NCBI GenBank assembly: GCA_030424845.1
Contig: JAUHWC010000006.1
Coordinates: 79,312-143,311 of the forward strand
Reading direction: 5' to 3'
DNA length: 64,000 nucleotides
Source of the DNA: Alphaproteobacteria bacterium
Lineage (GTDB): Bacteria; Pseudomonadota; Alphaproteobacteria; Sphingomonadales; Sphingomonadaceae
Of this stretch, positions 36,094 to 45,600 are shown one piece after another (the stretch's first letter is position 1; each line of letters starts with the position of its first letter). The translations under genes and the position numbers were made by a program. Below the pieces are notes generated by a model. The model had not been told where the DNA came from. It was given only the letters and a program-made list of their open reading frames with translations, and searched no databases.

Positions 36094-38451
36094 TTAGTAG
36101 TCCAGGCTCAGGCGCAAGCCGAAGGTTGTCGGCGTGCCGAACTGCCAGTTGTAGATATCGTCCGGACCAGCCGACACGAACGAGCCATAAGTCAGGGCAC
36201 GCTCGTTCTCGAGGTTGCGGGCGAAGAACTGAACGCCGAGGGTGTCGCTCTCGTTCCGCCACTCGATGCTGAGATCAGTCTGCGTGAGCGAGGATTGTTC
36301 ACCATCGTTGTAGTTATAGAAATCGGTGAAGTAGCTGCTCTTGAAGGTGGTCGAGATACCACCCGTAATGCTGCCGTCCTTGCCGAAATCGAAAGTGTGG
36401 CTGAGGCCTGCCCGGATCACCCACTTGGGCGAGAAGGGCGCGGTGTTGCCGGCAAAGTTCGGCTGCTGGACACCGGCCTGGGTCGGATCCAGGTCGCCAA
36501 TACCGTTGATCGGACAACCGCCAACGCAGAACACGTTGAACTGGGCAAACAGCTCGTCATAGGTCGCATCGAGATAGTTGACCGACAGGTCAAGCACGGT
36601 GCCCTGCTCGAAATCGAACACACCTTCCGCTTCCAGGCCCCAAATGGTTGCCGCACCGGCATTGAAGGTCTGGCCACCAACTGACGTGTCGAGCAGTACC
36701 GAGACCTGCAGGCCGCTGTAATCGTAGTAGAAGCCGCCCAGGTTCACCTGGTAGTTGCCGCCTGGCCCGAAGGTGAACTTGCCACCTGCTTCATATGCGG
36801 TGTTCGTTTCCGGGGCGTAAGCACCCACGGAGTCGAAGCCACCACCCTTGAACCCGGTCGATACCTTGGCGAAGAGCAGCGTATCCGGGTTGGGCTGATA
36901 ATTCACGCCCAGCAGCCAGGTAACCTTGTCATCGCTGCTGCCGAGGTTGAGCGTGGTGAGGAACCGCATCTGGGAGAAGTCCTTGCGATCCGTACCATTG
37001 CCGAACAGGTGCGGATCAGGCGGACCGGCGCCAAAGGCCGAAGCGTTGCGGTAGAGTGCATCGCGCGAGTTGTCGGTGTAACGCACACCGGCTACCGCCG
37101 TGAGCGTCTCGCTTACCGGCACTTCGACCTGTCCAAAGGCTGACAGGCTGTCGCTGCTCACATCGCGACTGAAGTAGCTGAGGAATGCGCCGCCACCCGG
37201 CGGGATCATGAAGCCGGATTCGTTACTCTGCTTCTCGTCGAAATAGAACGCACCCACCTGGTAGACGATGCCGTTGAGGTCACCGTTGAGACGCAGTTCG
37301 TGGCTCTGTGTTTCGACGTCGTCCAGGAAGCTGAAGCTGCGGTAGGTCACCGGCAGCGTCACGAAGCTGTCTGGATCGCCGGAATATTCGCGATAGCCTG
37401 CAATGTAGCTGAGCGTCGCATTTTCACCGATGTCATAGGCGATGCGGCCACGCACGGCCCATGTGTTGTCGCCGATCTCGCCAAGGCCATAGCCGGGTGA
37501 CTGATATTCCGCGCGGTCAATGTTATCGAGGAAGTTGGTCCCCGAGGGAACGCACAGGGTTTCGGTATAGGCGGGTGCCACGCGATCATAACCGGCGAGG
37601 TTGCAGCTAGGACCGGTGGGCGCATTGCCCGGAGCGTTGAGATCGCCAAAGGCAAAAGCCTGCGGCGTGAATCGGCGATCTGCAAATTCTGCTGCGATAG
37701 TCGCGGTCAGAGGGCCGCCATTGTCGAAATCGAGGGTTGCGCGCCCGCCGTAGGCGCTGTTGTCATCCGAACGACCACCCGCGAACGGCGGGAACGGCCC
37801 GAAGCCGTAACCGGCCGGATGCTTGACGTAGCCATCTCGCTCTTCCCAGAAGCCTGCAACGCGCAGGCCCACGGCATCACCCAACGGGATGTCGATGCCG
37901 GCATCAAAGCGATAGGCGCTGTAGTTTCCAAGCGACAGGGAGGCGTTGACGCCCAGCTCGTCACCCGGCTTGCGTGTGATGAAGTTGATTGCGCCGGCAG
38001 TCGAGTTGCGACCGTAGAGGGTTCCCTGCGGGCCACGCAGCACTTCCACACGCTCGAGGTCGAAGATCGCCACGCCCAGCACATTCGGGCGGTTGATGTA
38101 TTCGCCATCAATATTGGTCACCACCGAAGTGTCCTGCGCTTCGTCGTTCGAGTTTGTCCCGATACCACGCAGGGTGATCTTCACCGTGCCCTGGTCCTGC
38201 ACGACCTGGACCGCCGGAGCGATCTGGCCGAGATCCTCTGCATTGGTAAAGCCTTGCGATGCCAGTTCGTCGGCTCCGACGACATCCATGGCGATCGGCA
38301 CGTCCGTCACGTCCTGCGCGCGGTTCTGTGCCGTCACCACGATGACATCATCATTGGTATCCTCAGCCGCTTCCTGTGCATGGGCAGGCATGGCGAGCAT
38401 TGCCAGGCCGCAGCCAGCCAGCAAGAGTGACTTGTGTGAAAACTTGCTCAT
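36094..38451 (-). CDS. TonB-dependent outer-membrane receptor (second)
   Basis: A 785-residue receptor with signal peptide (1-25, ending AHAQ), TonB-box-like region VIVVTAQNRAQ, the plug hallmark RVEVLRGPQGTLYGRNSTAGAINFI and a barrel ending in LRLSLDY. It is diverged from the first receptor, so the two probably carry different ligands. The 368-bp gap upstream holds a dyad operator, a palindrome and an ATC-N9-GAT element, so its promoter may answer to both regulators of the island. The ribosome site is GGGAGG just before ATG 38451. Confidence 0.94.
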   Translation of the reverse strand: MSKFSHKSLLLAGCGLAMLAMPAHAQEAAEDTNDDVIVVTAQNRAQDVTDVPIAMDVVGADELASQGFTNAEDLGQIAPAVQVVQDQGTVKITLRGIGTNSNDEAQDTSVVTNIDGEYINRPNVLGVAIFDLERVEVLRGPQGTLYGRNSTAGAINFITRKPGDELGVNASLSLGNYSAYRFDAGIDIPLGDAVGLRVAGFWEERDGYVKHPAGYGFGPFPPFAGGRSDDNSAYGGRATLDFDNGGPLTATIAAEFADRRFTPQAFAFGDLNAPGNAPTGPSCNLAGYDRVAPAYTETLCVPSGTNFLDNIDRAEYQSPGYGLGEIGDNTWAVRGRIAYDIGENATLSYIAGYREYSGDPDSFVTLPVTYRSFSFLDDVETQSHELRLNGDLNGIVYQVGAFYFDEKQSNESGFMIPPGGGAFLSYFSRDVSSDSLSAFGQVEVPVSETLTAVAGVRYTDNSRDALYRNASAFGAGPPDPHLFGNGTDRKDFSQMRFLTTLNLGSSDDKVTWLLGVNYQPNPDTLLFAKVSTGFKGGGFDSVGAYAPETNTAYEAGGKFTFGPGGNYQVNLGGFYYDYSGLQVSVLLDTSVGGQTFNAGAATIWGLEAEGVFDFEQGTVLDLSVNYLDATYDELFAQFNVFCVGGCPINGIGDLDPTQAGVQQPNFAGNTAPFSPKWVIRAGLSHTFDFGKDGSITGGISTTFKSSYFTDFYNYNDGEQSSLTQTDLSIEWRNESDTLGVQFFARNLENERALTYGSFVSAGPDDIYNWQFGTPTTFGLRLSLDY

Positions 38452-38626
38452 TATTTCCTCCCAGGCGACGCTTGCGATGCGCCGTTATCTGTTTGCCTTG
38501 TTCCTAGCATCCCCACGTCCGGCCATTTCCCGGGCCGAACTCCCATTTCGCGGCCTGCACCCTTGCGCCCACCTTGAACGCTTGACGACGCACAGTCCTC
38601 GATAGGGTAAGTGATGACGCAGTCAG

Positions 38627-38644
38627 ACAATTAAGTAAAATTGT
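38627..38644. promoter_or_regulatory. Perfect 6-6-6 palindrome
   Basis: ACAATT AAGTAA AATTGT in the gap between the second TonB receptor and the TetR gene. The dyad has the T-N11-A geometry common in LysR recognition sites and lies 9 bp from the element at 38653. The owner is unknown. Confidence 0.5.
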
Positions 38645-38650
38645 ATGATT

Positions 38651-38680
38651 GCATGGTTTCCTATCGCTCTTATGGATAGG
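38651..38680 (+). promoter_or_regulatory. Candidate LysR (NodD-like) operator
   Basis: Contains ATGGTTTCCTATCGCTCTTATG (38653-38674 with one base trimmed by eye), nearly identical to 1107-1128. It also contains a CCTATC-N9-GATAGG dyad, that is an ATC-N9-GAT core (38663-38677), the arrangement reported for NodD nod boxes. Confidence 0.45.
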
Positions 38681-38779
38681 TTATCCCGTATAACGATCCC
38701 TTCCGGCCTTTGGCGCCACTTGCGCGACCTCCATCAGGCCGCTTGTCCGGACGCATCTCCCGCTCCGCGAATCAAAATT

Positions 38780-38793
38780 AGAATTGCGGTTCT
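38780..38793. promoter_or_regulatory. AGAA-N6-TTCT operator directly before the TetR gene
   Basis: AGAA TTGCGG TTCT, both halves intact, ending 26 bp before the TetR start. This is the position expected for an autoregulated repressor and makes that protein the leading candidate to bind all copies. Confidence 0.7.
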
Positions 38794-38819
38794 TGTTTAT
38801 TTGAGCGAATGCCCTGCCT

Positions 38820-39488
38820 ATGTCAATGATCGGACCGGAAACCGCTGCCCTTGGGAACAATGCCCCCAGCAGCAAACCGCGACAGGGCCGCAGCCTCGCG
38901 TCCTTCCAGCGCATGCTCGACGCCACCAAGGCGCTGATGCTCGAGCGCGGTAGCGAGGACTTCACGCTCCAGGACGTGAGCGAACGGGGCAATGTATCGA
39001 TCGGGTCGATCTACCTGCGGTTTGAAAGCAAGGACCGGTTGATCCATGCGGTTATCGCGCAGGAGTTGGAAGCAGTGCTGGCGGGCGAGAAAGCCATGCT
39101 CGACATGGTGCTGGCCAGGAGCAAGGACCTGTCCGATTTCCTGCCGCTCTACATCGACAGCTACAGCAGCTTTCTGGAAACAAACGCGCCCCTGCTGCGC
39201 ACCATCATGCAACGCGCCTCCGTCGATCAGGCAGTCTCCGGCCCGGGCCGCGAAACCGCGCGACAATCCGCCGCCATGTCCACCGAGGCCATATTGTCTT
39301 TCCGCAGCGAGATCGGCGGTGCCGATCCGGCCAAGAAGGCGGAGGCCATCTTCCTGATCATCTTTGCAACGCTCGCTCGCCAGTTCGGCCTTGGTGCCAC
39401 AACCGAAAGTGGCGATCCGGAAGTGTGGAAGGTGACCAAGCACGAACTCGCGAAGATGGCCCTCGCCTATCTTCGCTTTGAACAATAG
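38820..39488 (+). CDS. TetR-family transcriptional regulator
   Basis: A 222-residue regulator. The N-terminal helix-turn-helix is clear in FTLQDVSERGNVSIGSIYLRFESKD (split here: FTLQDVSERG at about 48-57 and SIGSIYLRF at about 60-68). The rest is an all-helical ligand domain. No strong ribosome site precedes ATG 38820 (ATG 38826 is an alternative), which may mean low expression or a leaderless message. The intact dyad operator just upstream suggests autoregulation and control of the scattered dyads in the island. The ligand is unknown, perhaps a glycoside or aglycone. Confidence 0.9.
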   Translation: MSMIGPETAALGNNAPSSKPRQGRSLASFQRMLDATKALMLERGSEDFTLQDVSERGNVSIGSIYLRFESKDRLIHAVIAQELEAVLAGEKAMLDMVLARSKDLSDFLPLYIDSYSSFLETNAPLLRTIMQRASVDQAVSGPGRETARQSAAMSTEAILSFRSEIGGADPAKKAEAIFLIIFATLARQFGLGATTESGDPEVWKVTKHELAKMALAYLRFEQ

Positions 39489-39516
39489 GCAGCCGAAGGC
39501 GGATCGCCTCGCTCCG

Positions 39517-40407
39517 TCACTGGATGGCCAGCCAGGCGAGATACTGATCGATCCAAAGGTCGCTGGTCGTGCCCATGGGGCGCATCCCGAAACCGTGTCC
39601 ACCGCCTGAGTAGAGGTGGAACTCCACCGCGGAACTTTCCTCCAGCCATTGCGCGAAGAGGTTAAGGCCGCCCTGAGTGAACAGCGGATCATCTGCGGCG
39701 ATCGCAAGGAACAGTTCAGGTCGAGGCCCCTCGCCCACCGTCTGCGTCATCGGCGGGTAGATCAGTGCGACATGATCCAGCCATTGCGCTTCCTCGTGAT
39801 TTTCCAGCAGTCGGATTGCGGTGCGCGAGCCCGCCGAGAAGCCGATCACCCCGATGGCATCCTCGTCGATCTCCCACTCTTCCGCATTCGCGCGAAGCAT
39901 CGCCACCGCAGCGGCCAGATCCTCGACAGCAGGTGGGTGGTCAGGCAGTTCGCGCTCACCCAAGTTGCCGAAATCGGCCACAAGTCCCGCCATGAAATCC
40001 CCGGCACTCGCAGCAGTATCGCGCGGGCGGTACTTGAGGACGAAGGCCGTATAGCCTTGCGCGGCAAGCCGCTCGGCCACCCAGAAGCCCTCGCTCTCGA
40101 TCGAAACAAAGGAATAGCCGCCACCGGGCACGACGATCACCGCCTTGCCGTTACCGCGTCCGTTCTTCGGCCTGACCGGATAAAGCGAAGGCCGGCTGAC
40201 ATTGCGCACCCAGACCTGCCCGAACACGCGGTTCCACTGCTCGGTGTCTGGCGTGTCGGCAGCGACGGTGGGCAGATAGACCTGCTCACCGGGAATGGCG
40301 GGAACAACGTCAGCCACAAGCATTGACGCATCGGGCTGGGCCCTTGCCGGATGCGCCCATGCCAAGGCGGCCAGAACAACCAGGACCAGTACCTTCGGAT
40401 TCATCAT
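39517..40407 (-). CDS. Exported alpha/beta-hydrolase (second acetyl-esterase-like)
   Basis: A 296-residue protein with a Sec signal (1-24, ending ARAQ), oxyanion segment VVPGGGYSFVSIESEG, nucleophile motif GFSAGS, Asp in AADDPLF and His in GGGHGFGM. It shares layout and the DTPDTEQW/VWVRNVSRPSLYPV opening with the protein at 16348, so the two are paralogues. It likely deacylates sugars. ATG 40407 (or 40404) follows AAGGG. It is divergent from the LysR gene, with a nod-box-like element in between pointing towards it, a layout like nodABC and nodD. Confidence 0.87.
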   Translation of the reverse strand: MMNPKVLVLVVLAALAWAHPARAQPDASMLVADVVPAIPGEQVYLPTVAADTPDTEQWNRVFGQVWVRNVSRPSLYPVRPKNGRGNGKAVIVVPGGGYSFVSIESEGFWVAERLAAQGYTAFVLKYRPRDTAASAGDFMAGLVADFGNLGERELPDHPPAVEDLAAAVAMLRANAEEWEIDEDAIGVIGFSAGSRTAIRLLENHEEAQWLDHVALIYPPMTQTVGEGPRPELFLAIAADDPLFTQGGLNLFAQWLEESSAVEFHLYSGGGHGFGMRPMGTTSDLWIDQYLAWLAIQ

Positions 40408-40472
40408 CAGCCACACCCTTTGCGCATTGCGTATCCCGTTGCGGAGAGAGTGAATTCATCGGGCTGGGATGA

Positions 40473-40513
40473 AAAATCGATTGATACCATGCCGATGCAT
40501 CGAGATGGCTGAT
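40473..40513 (-). promoter_or_regulatory. Nod-box-like element beside the NodD-like LysR gene
   Basis: On the minus strand this stretch starts with ATC-N9-GATG (40513-40498) and continues into a CAATCGATTTT run (40482-40472 region), both features of the rhizobial nod box from memory of its consensus. The second half reads ATG-N9-GAT rather than ATC-N9-GAT and is shifted by one base. It points at the esterase gene at 40407. Confidence 0.45.
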
Positions 40514-40541
40514 ATGTCATTGCCGACAAAGCATAGATCGT

Positions 40542-40557
40542 TGCAATTCAAATTGCA
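40542..40557. promoter_or_regulatory. Palindrome before the LysR gene
   Basis: TGCAATT CA AATTGCA, a perfect 7-2-7 dyad ending 20 bp before the LysR start. It may be an autoregulatory site or part of the core promoter. Confidence 0.4.
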
Positions 40558-40577
40558 CCGAGGCATAAATCGCAGTC

Positions 40578-41489
40578 ATGCGTTTCAAGGGACTGGACCT
40601 CAACCTGCTGGTGGCATTCGATGCTCTCATGAGCACCCGAAGTGTCAGCAATGCCGCCAAGCGCCTCAATCTGAGCCAGCCGGCGATGAGCGCTGCCCTT
40701 GCCCGTTTGCGAGACTATTTCGGTGATGAACTGCTGGTCCTGCAAGGCAAGCGGATGCACCCCACCGCTTTTGCCGACGACTTGATGCCGCAGGTGCGGC
40801 AGAGCCTGATGAACCTCGAAAGCATGCTGGCCAAATCGCCCAATTTCGATCCGACGACATCCAGGCGCGAGTTCCGCATCGTAACGTCCGACTATGTGCA
40901 ATCCTCGATGATCGTGCCTCTCTGCCGCGAGCTGGCAGTCGAGGCCCCCGGCATCAAGATCGATTGCCAGCTTCCTCAGGGGACCACCAGCCAGCACCTC
41001 GATGAGGGGCAGATCGACATCATGATCACTCCGGAATACATCCTGAGCGGCGATCATCCTGCCTACGAGCTTTATCGCGAACCGCAGGTCGTTGTCGGCG
41101 CCCTTGAAAACCCGATCCTGCAAAAAGGCTATCTGACCGAGGAAGAGTTCGCCGAGGCAGGACACGTCGCCGTGGTGTTGGGCGAACAACGCGTCACATC
41201 CTATGCCGACAGGCAATTGGAGATCATGGGCAAGAAGCGCCATATCGAAGTGACGACCTCGATATTCTCCGCCGTTCCCTGGTATGTCGAGGGGACGGAG
41301 CGCATAGGATTGCTGCATGAAAGCCTTGCCCGCGAACTGGCACGGCGATTCAAGATAACCGTCGTGCCGGTACCCTTCCCGGTCCAGCCAATGCGGCAAA
41401 TGCTTTGCTATCATGCGGGACGCGAAGAAGATGCCGGCCTCATCTGGCTGCGCGGAAAGATCGAGGCTATTGCCCGACAAGAGGCATAG
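40578..41489 (+). CDS. LysR-family regulator, NodD-like
   Basis: A 303-residue LysR regulator. Its start, MRFKGLDLNLLVAFDAL, and the following SQPAMSAALARLR recognition region are almost those of rhizobial NodD, the flavonoid sensor; the same subgroup includes FdeR, which senses naringenin in Herbaspirillum. The effector domain fills residues 90-303. ATG 40578 is close to a palindrome. It lies between an exported esterase (divergent) and an extradiol-type dioxygenase (same strand, 118 bp downstream). Response to a flavonoid-type aglycone is inferred. Confidence 0.9.
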   Translation: MRFKGLDLNLLVAFDALMSTRSVSNAAKRLNLSQPAMSAALARLRDYFGDELLVLQGKRMHPTAFADDLMPQVRQSLMNLESMLAKSPNFDPTTSRREFRIVTSDYVQSSMIVPLCRELAVEAPGIKIDCQLPQGTTSQHLDEGQIDIMITPEYILSGDHPAYELYREPQVVVGALENPILQKGYLTEEEFAEAGHVAVVLGEQRVTSYADRQLEIMGKKRHIEVTTSIFSAVPWYVEGTERIGLLHESLARELARRFKITVVPVPFPVQPMRQMLCYHAGREEDAGLIWLRGKIEAIARQEA

Positions 41490-41607
41490 ACGAGGCCGAT
41501 AACCACGCATCCAAAGAACAATTTTTACAAATTTGTCCGGCTCCCTATTTTCATCGCCAACAGTCCGCAGGAAATCCTTGGCCTGCGCAAGCATGGGATG
41601 GATCAGA

Positions 41608-42510
41608 ATGAGTCGCGTCAGCGAAATCCGATATGTTGGCTACACGGTACCCGACCTGGACGCAGAGCGGGCCTTCTACCGCGACAAGTGGAAGCTGAAG
41701 GAAGTCCATGAAGCTGGCGGGATGGTCCATTTCGCTGCCGAGGGACATGATGAGTTGTTCGTGATCCGTCTGCGTCAGGGTGAGCAACGCAAGGTGGATG
41801 TCATCTCGCTGGCAACCGAAACGCGTGAAGACGTGGATGCACTGTTCGCCAAGGTGCGCGACTATGGCTGCAAGATTATTTGGGAACCGCGCGAGCAAGA
41901 GCAGTTTGGGGGCGGCTACGGTTTCCGCTTCTTCTCGCTCGACGGCCTGCCCTACGAGATTTCCGCCGGCGTGGAACGCGGCACTTCCCGCACCATCGCC
42001 CCGCGCGAGGCAATTCCGGAAAAGATCAGCCACATCGTGATGCATTCACCGAGACACAAGGAGGAGATAGCATTCTTCACCGATGTGCTGGGCTTCCGCA
42101 TCAGCGACTGGCTGGGCGATTTCATGTGCTTCCTGCGCTGCAATTCGGCCCACCACCGGATCGCATTCCTTCCTGGTCCGCCCTGCCTCAATCACGTGGC
42201 CTTCGACATGGCCAATGTGGACGAGATGATGCGTGGCGTGGCACGCCTGAAGAAGAAGGATATCGATATCCTTTGGGGCCCCGGTCGTCACACTGCCGGC
42301 AACAACACCTTCAGCTATTTCGCGACACCCAGCGGCTTTGCCGTGGAATACACGTCCGAACTGGAAGAGGTCGATTTCGAGTCCCATGAACCGCAGGTAA
42401 TCGAGCCTGCTCCGAATATCATGGATCAGTGGGGTATCGGCGTGGGCGGCCCCCAGACCATGCCCAAGCCGGAGCCTGACCCGGCCCTTTTCCAGCCTGC
42501 CTCCGTTTAG
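41608..42510 (+). CDS. Two-domain extradiol-type (VOC) dioxygenase
   Basis: A 300-residue vicinal-oxygen-chelate protein with two glyoxalase-like modules (about 4-125 and 138-255). The C-terminal module keeps the iron triad: His142, His196 and Glu247 (GFAVEYTS). The N-terminal module lacks it, as in BphC or catechol 2,3-dioxygenases. It should open a catechol-type ring by meta cleavage. ATG 41608 follows a GGATGG site; ATG 41593 is an alternative. Beside a NodD-like regulator, this recalls the fde flavonoid cluster where a dioxygenase follows FdeE. The substrate is inferred. Confidence 0.88.
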   Translation: MSRVSEIRYVGYTVPDLDAERAFYRDKWKLKEVHEAGGMVHFAAEGHDELFVIRLRQGEQRKVDVISLATETREDVDALFAKVRDYGCKIIWEPREQEQFGGGYGFRFFSLDGLPYEISAGVERGTSRTIAPREAIPEKISHIVMHSPRHKEEIAFFTDVLGFRISDWLGDFMCFLRCNSAHHRIAFLPGPPCLNHVAFDMANVDEMMRGVARLKKKDIDILWGPGRHTAGNNTFSYFATPSGFAVEYTSELEEVDFESHEPQVIEPAPNIMDQWGIGVGGPQTMPKPEPDPALFQPASV

Positions 42511-42579
42511 TGGCTCGGCAAGAGGCCAAGGAACTCTCCCGGGTGGGTGCTTCTCTCTCAAGGCGCCTACCCTCTCTGT

Positions 42580-42612
42580 CCCCTGCCGCTGCCGCTCGCG
42601 CAGCGGCAGGGG
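42580..42612. terminator. Strong hairpin between convergent genes
   Basis: CCCCTGCCGCTG (42580-42591) pairs perfectly with CAGCGGCAGGGG (42601-42612), 9-base loop, between the dioxygenase stop and the GH106 stop. No T-run on either side; probably a bidirectional terminator. Confidence 0.6.
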
Positions 42613-42632
42613 CTCTCAAAACGACCGGGCAT

Positions 42633-45600
42633 TTATTGCGTCGCGAGAACCTTCACCGGCCCGATCAGGCCTGAAGGGCGCAATGGCGCATCCGGCATGT
42701 AGGTGGGTGCGGTTACCGAAGCGATCGGGGTCGCCCCCGGCTGCACGTCGCCGATAAGGCGGTTCACCCAGCGATTGGCCACGCGCACTTCCAATGCGTT
42801 GTCGCCCTCTCGGGCCAGCGCGGTGATATCCACCCGGTCAGGCGCGAACCAGCTGGTTCCGGCATATTCACCGTTGAGCCAGACTTCGGCGACATCGCCC
42901 ACCTGCCCCAGGTCCAGCCACAGGCGTCCACCTTTCCCAACGGCCGGGAGCCGCAAGCTGGTGGTGTAGCTGGAGACACCCGAAAAGTAGCGGATGCCTT
43001 CGTCATCAAAGGTGTTGAGCGGGCGCAGTGCATCCAGTTCCAGCACGCCTTCGGGCGCACCAAGATCGGTCTGGAAGCTGACCTGCCAGTCCTGCCCTTC
43101 CAGCGATGCAAGCTGTTGCACATGCGGTTCGGGATGGCTGGCCGAGACAGCGTTGGTGGCATCGCGGAAGACCACGAAACCGGACCCGTCTGCCGCCAGC
43201 GACATCGGCACCACCGTGTGCTGGCCTTCGGTGCGATAGCTGAGCGGGCGCGTGGTGCCGGTGACCGCGTCCCAGAACTCCGGCACCATGCCCCTTACAC
43301 GGAAGCGCGCCTCGAACCTCTCGCCCCGGTTGCGGCGATTGGTAAGGAAGTAGATATGCCCTTCCTCGATACGGCGATGGAGGAACAGGATCTCGGCATC
43401 CGCCGCGCCTTGCACATCGAAATCCGCACCCATGCCAAGCCCGGCCAGCGCGGCTTCGACATCGTCGCTGTCGATCACGCGTTCATGGTTCCACAGGCGG
43501 TCCGCCAATGCGGTGAATTCGTCCTGGTTATCAGCATAGGACGGGCTGGCCTGCGGCTTGCGTCCCACCAGCGTAGCGCCTTGTTCCACTAGCTGGGCCA
43601 TGCGCTGCAAGGTCGGCAAGGTCATGAAACGGGCATCAGGGCCAAGGAAGAGAACGCGATAACGGGTGCCGCCTTGGCTCACCAGTTCGCCATCTTCAAC
43701 GCGAAACGCGTCTTGCAGCATGTCGGCATTGACGAAGTCATATCCGTGATGGACGGGCAGCCCTTCGGGAATTTCGGTGGCGAACTGCGCGGTCACCGGA
43801 GCTTCCTCACCACGGAACCATGCCACGTCTGCGGCAAATCTGCCCTGCTGCAGCATCCATGCATTGCGCGACAGGTAGGTGACCCATGGCCCGGCCATCT
43901 CCGCCCAGCTGTCGTGGCGGTTGAAGTACTGGCCGAAGATCGCCAGCGTGATACCGGGGCGGAAGCTGTCTAGCGGCTGGTGCACCGAGGTATGGATGAC
44001 CGGACGGTTGATGCCGTGCACGAATTCAAGGTCGATGTAATGACGCAGGTCGCGAGGGCTGAAGGCCCAGGGCGAATTGGCCGCTGTCATCGACTCCGCT
44101 GCCACGAATTGCTGACCATAGACATGCGCTGTCGATGCCGCGCCGCGCATGTCGCCGATCAGCGTCGTGCGCACGCCGTGATCGCGCGGATAGGTCCAAA
44201 GCGCCGCCATCGGGATATCGGCATATCGGCGCATCGAAAGGTCATCACCCAGCATGGGCCGTTTGTCTTCCAGCGCCTCGCCATAGACGATCAGGCCGTT
44301 TTCGCGGGCAACCTCCGCCACCGTGCCGTAGTGATGATCGGTCAGCAATTCGGCCAGCGTATCGCGCCAGTCGTAGAGGAACTGCTCGGTCTCCGCTTCG
44401 GAGCCGATCACCAGCCCGGTGAGGGCGGGCAGCCACGGACGCAGCGCATAACCGCGCCGCGCCTCGAATTCCGCTTCCATCGCCGGGGTCCATGTGGCGA
44501 AACCGGTCTCGATGGAGTCGGTCAGCAGGGCGCGCAGGCCGGCATTGCCCATCAGGTCCTCGCCTGCCGCATCGCGATACATGCCGAGATAGGTTTCGAG
44601 ATAGCGGCGTACGGCGGCAGGATCATACTTGTCCACTTCCAGCCCGGTCGCCTCGGGCGGTGCCGGGTGGTTGGTGGTGCCGATCAGCGACCAGCCGAAA
44701 TCGAGCACCAGCCAGTCGCTACCGGCAGGCGGCGTCCAGTCGAGCGTGCCATCGGGTGCCACGCGGTCGGAGATGTCGATCACGTCACCCAACGAGAGTT
44801 CCACCGGCGTCTCGTCCCCGGACATGATCCGGTAATAGTCATAGACGCCCGAGAAGCCGGCCTTCACCTGGCTCCGGTCAAGCCGGTGCGCCCCGCTCAG
44901 TTCGAACTGGTTCAAGGGGATGGTGGACATGTCCCCAACCGCAAACACATCCACGGCAACCGCGCCTGCCGCGCCATCCATTTCGGTGGGAGGCACGATG
45001 TCGGGGTTCTCGATAATGCGCAGGCGGAATTCGCGTGCGGTCACCGGATCGAAAGCCAGGGTATTCGGCGCATTGGTGAGTTCGATTTCTCCCACCAGCT
45101 GCCAGCCTTCGGCGGTGCGCATTTCCAGCATGGGCACCACTGGCGGGCTGCGGAACGGGCGAATCAGGCCGGGCAAGGAGAGGTGCAGCGTGCGGATCGT
45201 CACCGCTTGCGGATAGGTGATGTAAAGCGCGCCGGACTTGTCTGGTGCCAGCGGCAGGGCAAAGCCGCTTTCAAGATCGGCATCGAGCAGCGGGCCGGCC
45301 TCCACCGTGGTGCCATCGGCTAGCGAGAAACGCGGGGTCGGCAGCGAAGGCTCGTTCACCGGAACCGCCAGCACGGCAATACGGTCCGATGCTTCGGGAA
45401 GTTCAGGCGGATGGCTGTCTGACAAGGCGATCTCGGGCTCGCCCACGCCCATCGCCTGATAGGGGCCCGTCACCGTGGGCGCACGGTTGATCTGTCCGGA
45501 ATAGGCCACGCCGCCTTGAAGCCGCGTTTCACCCCAGACGATCTTCTTCACGCCATCTTCGGGAGCCACCCAAGGCCCACCGGTTTCGGACCAGCCGGGC

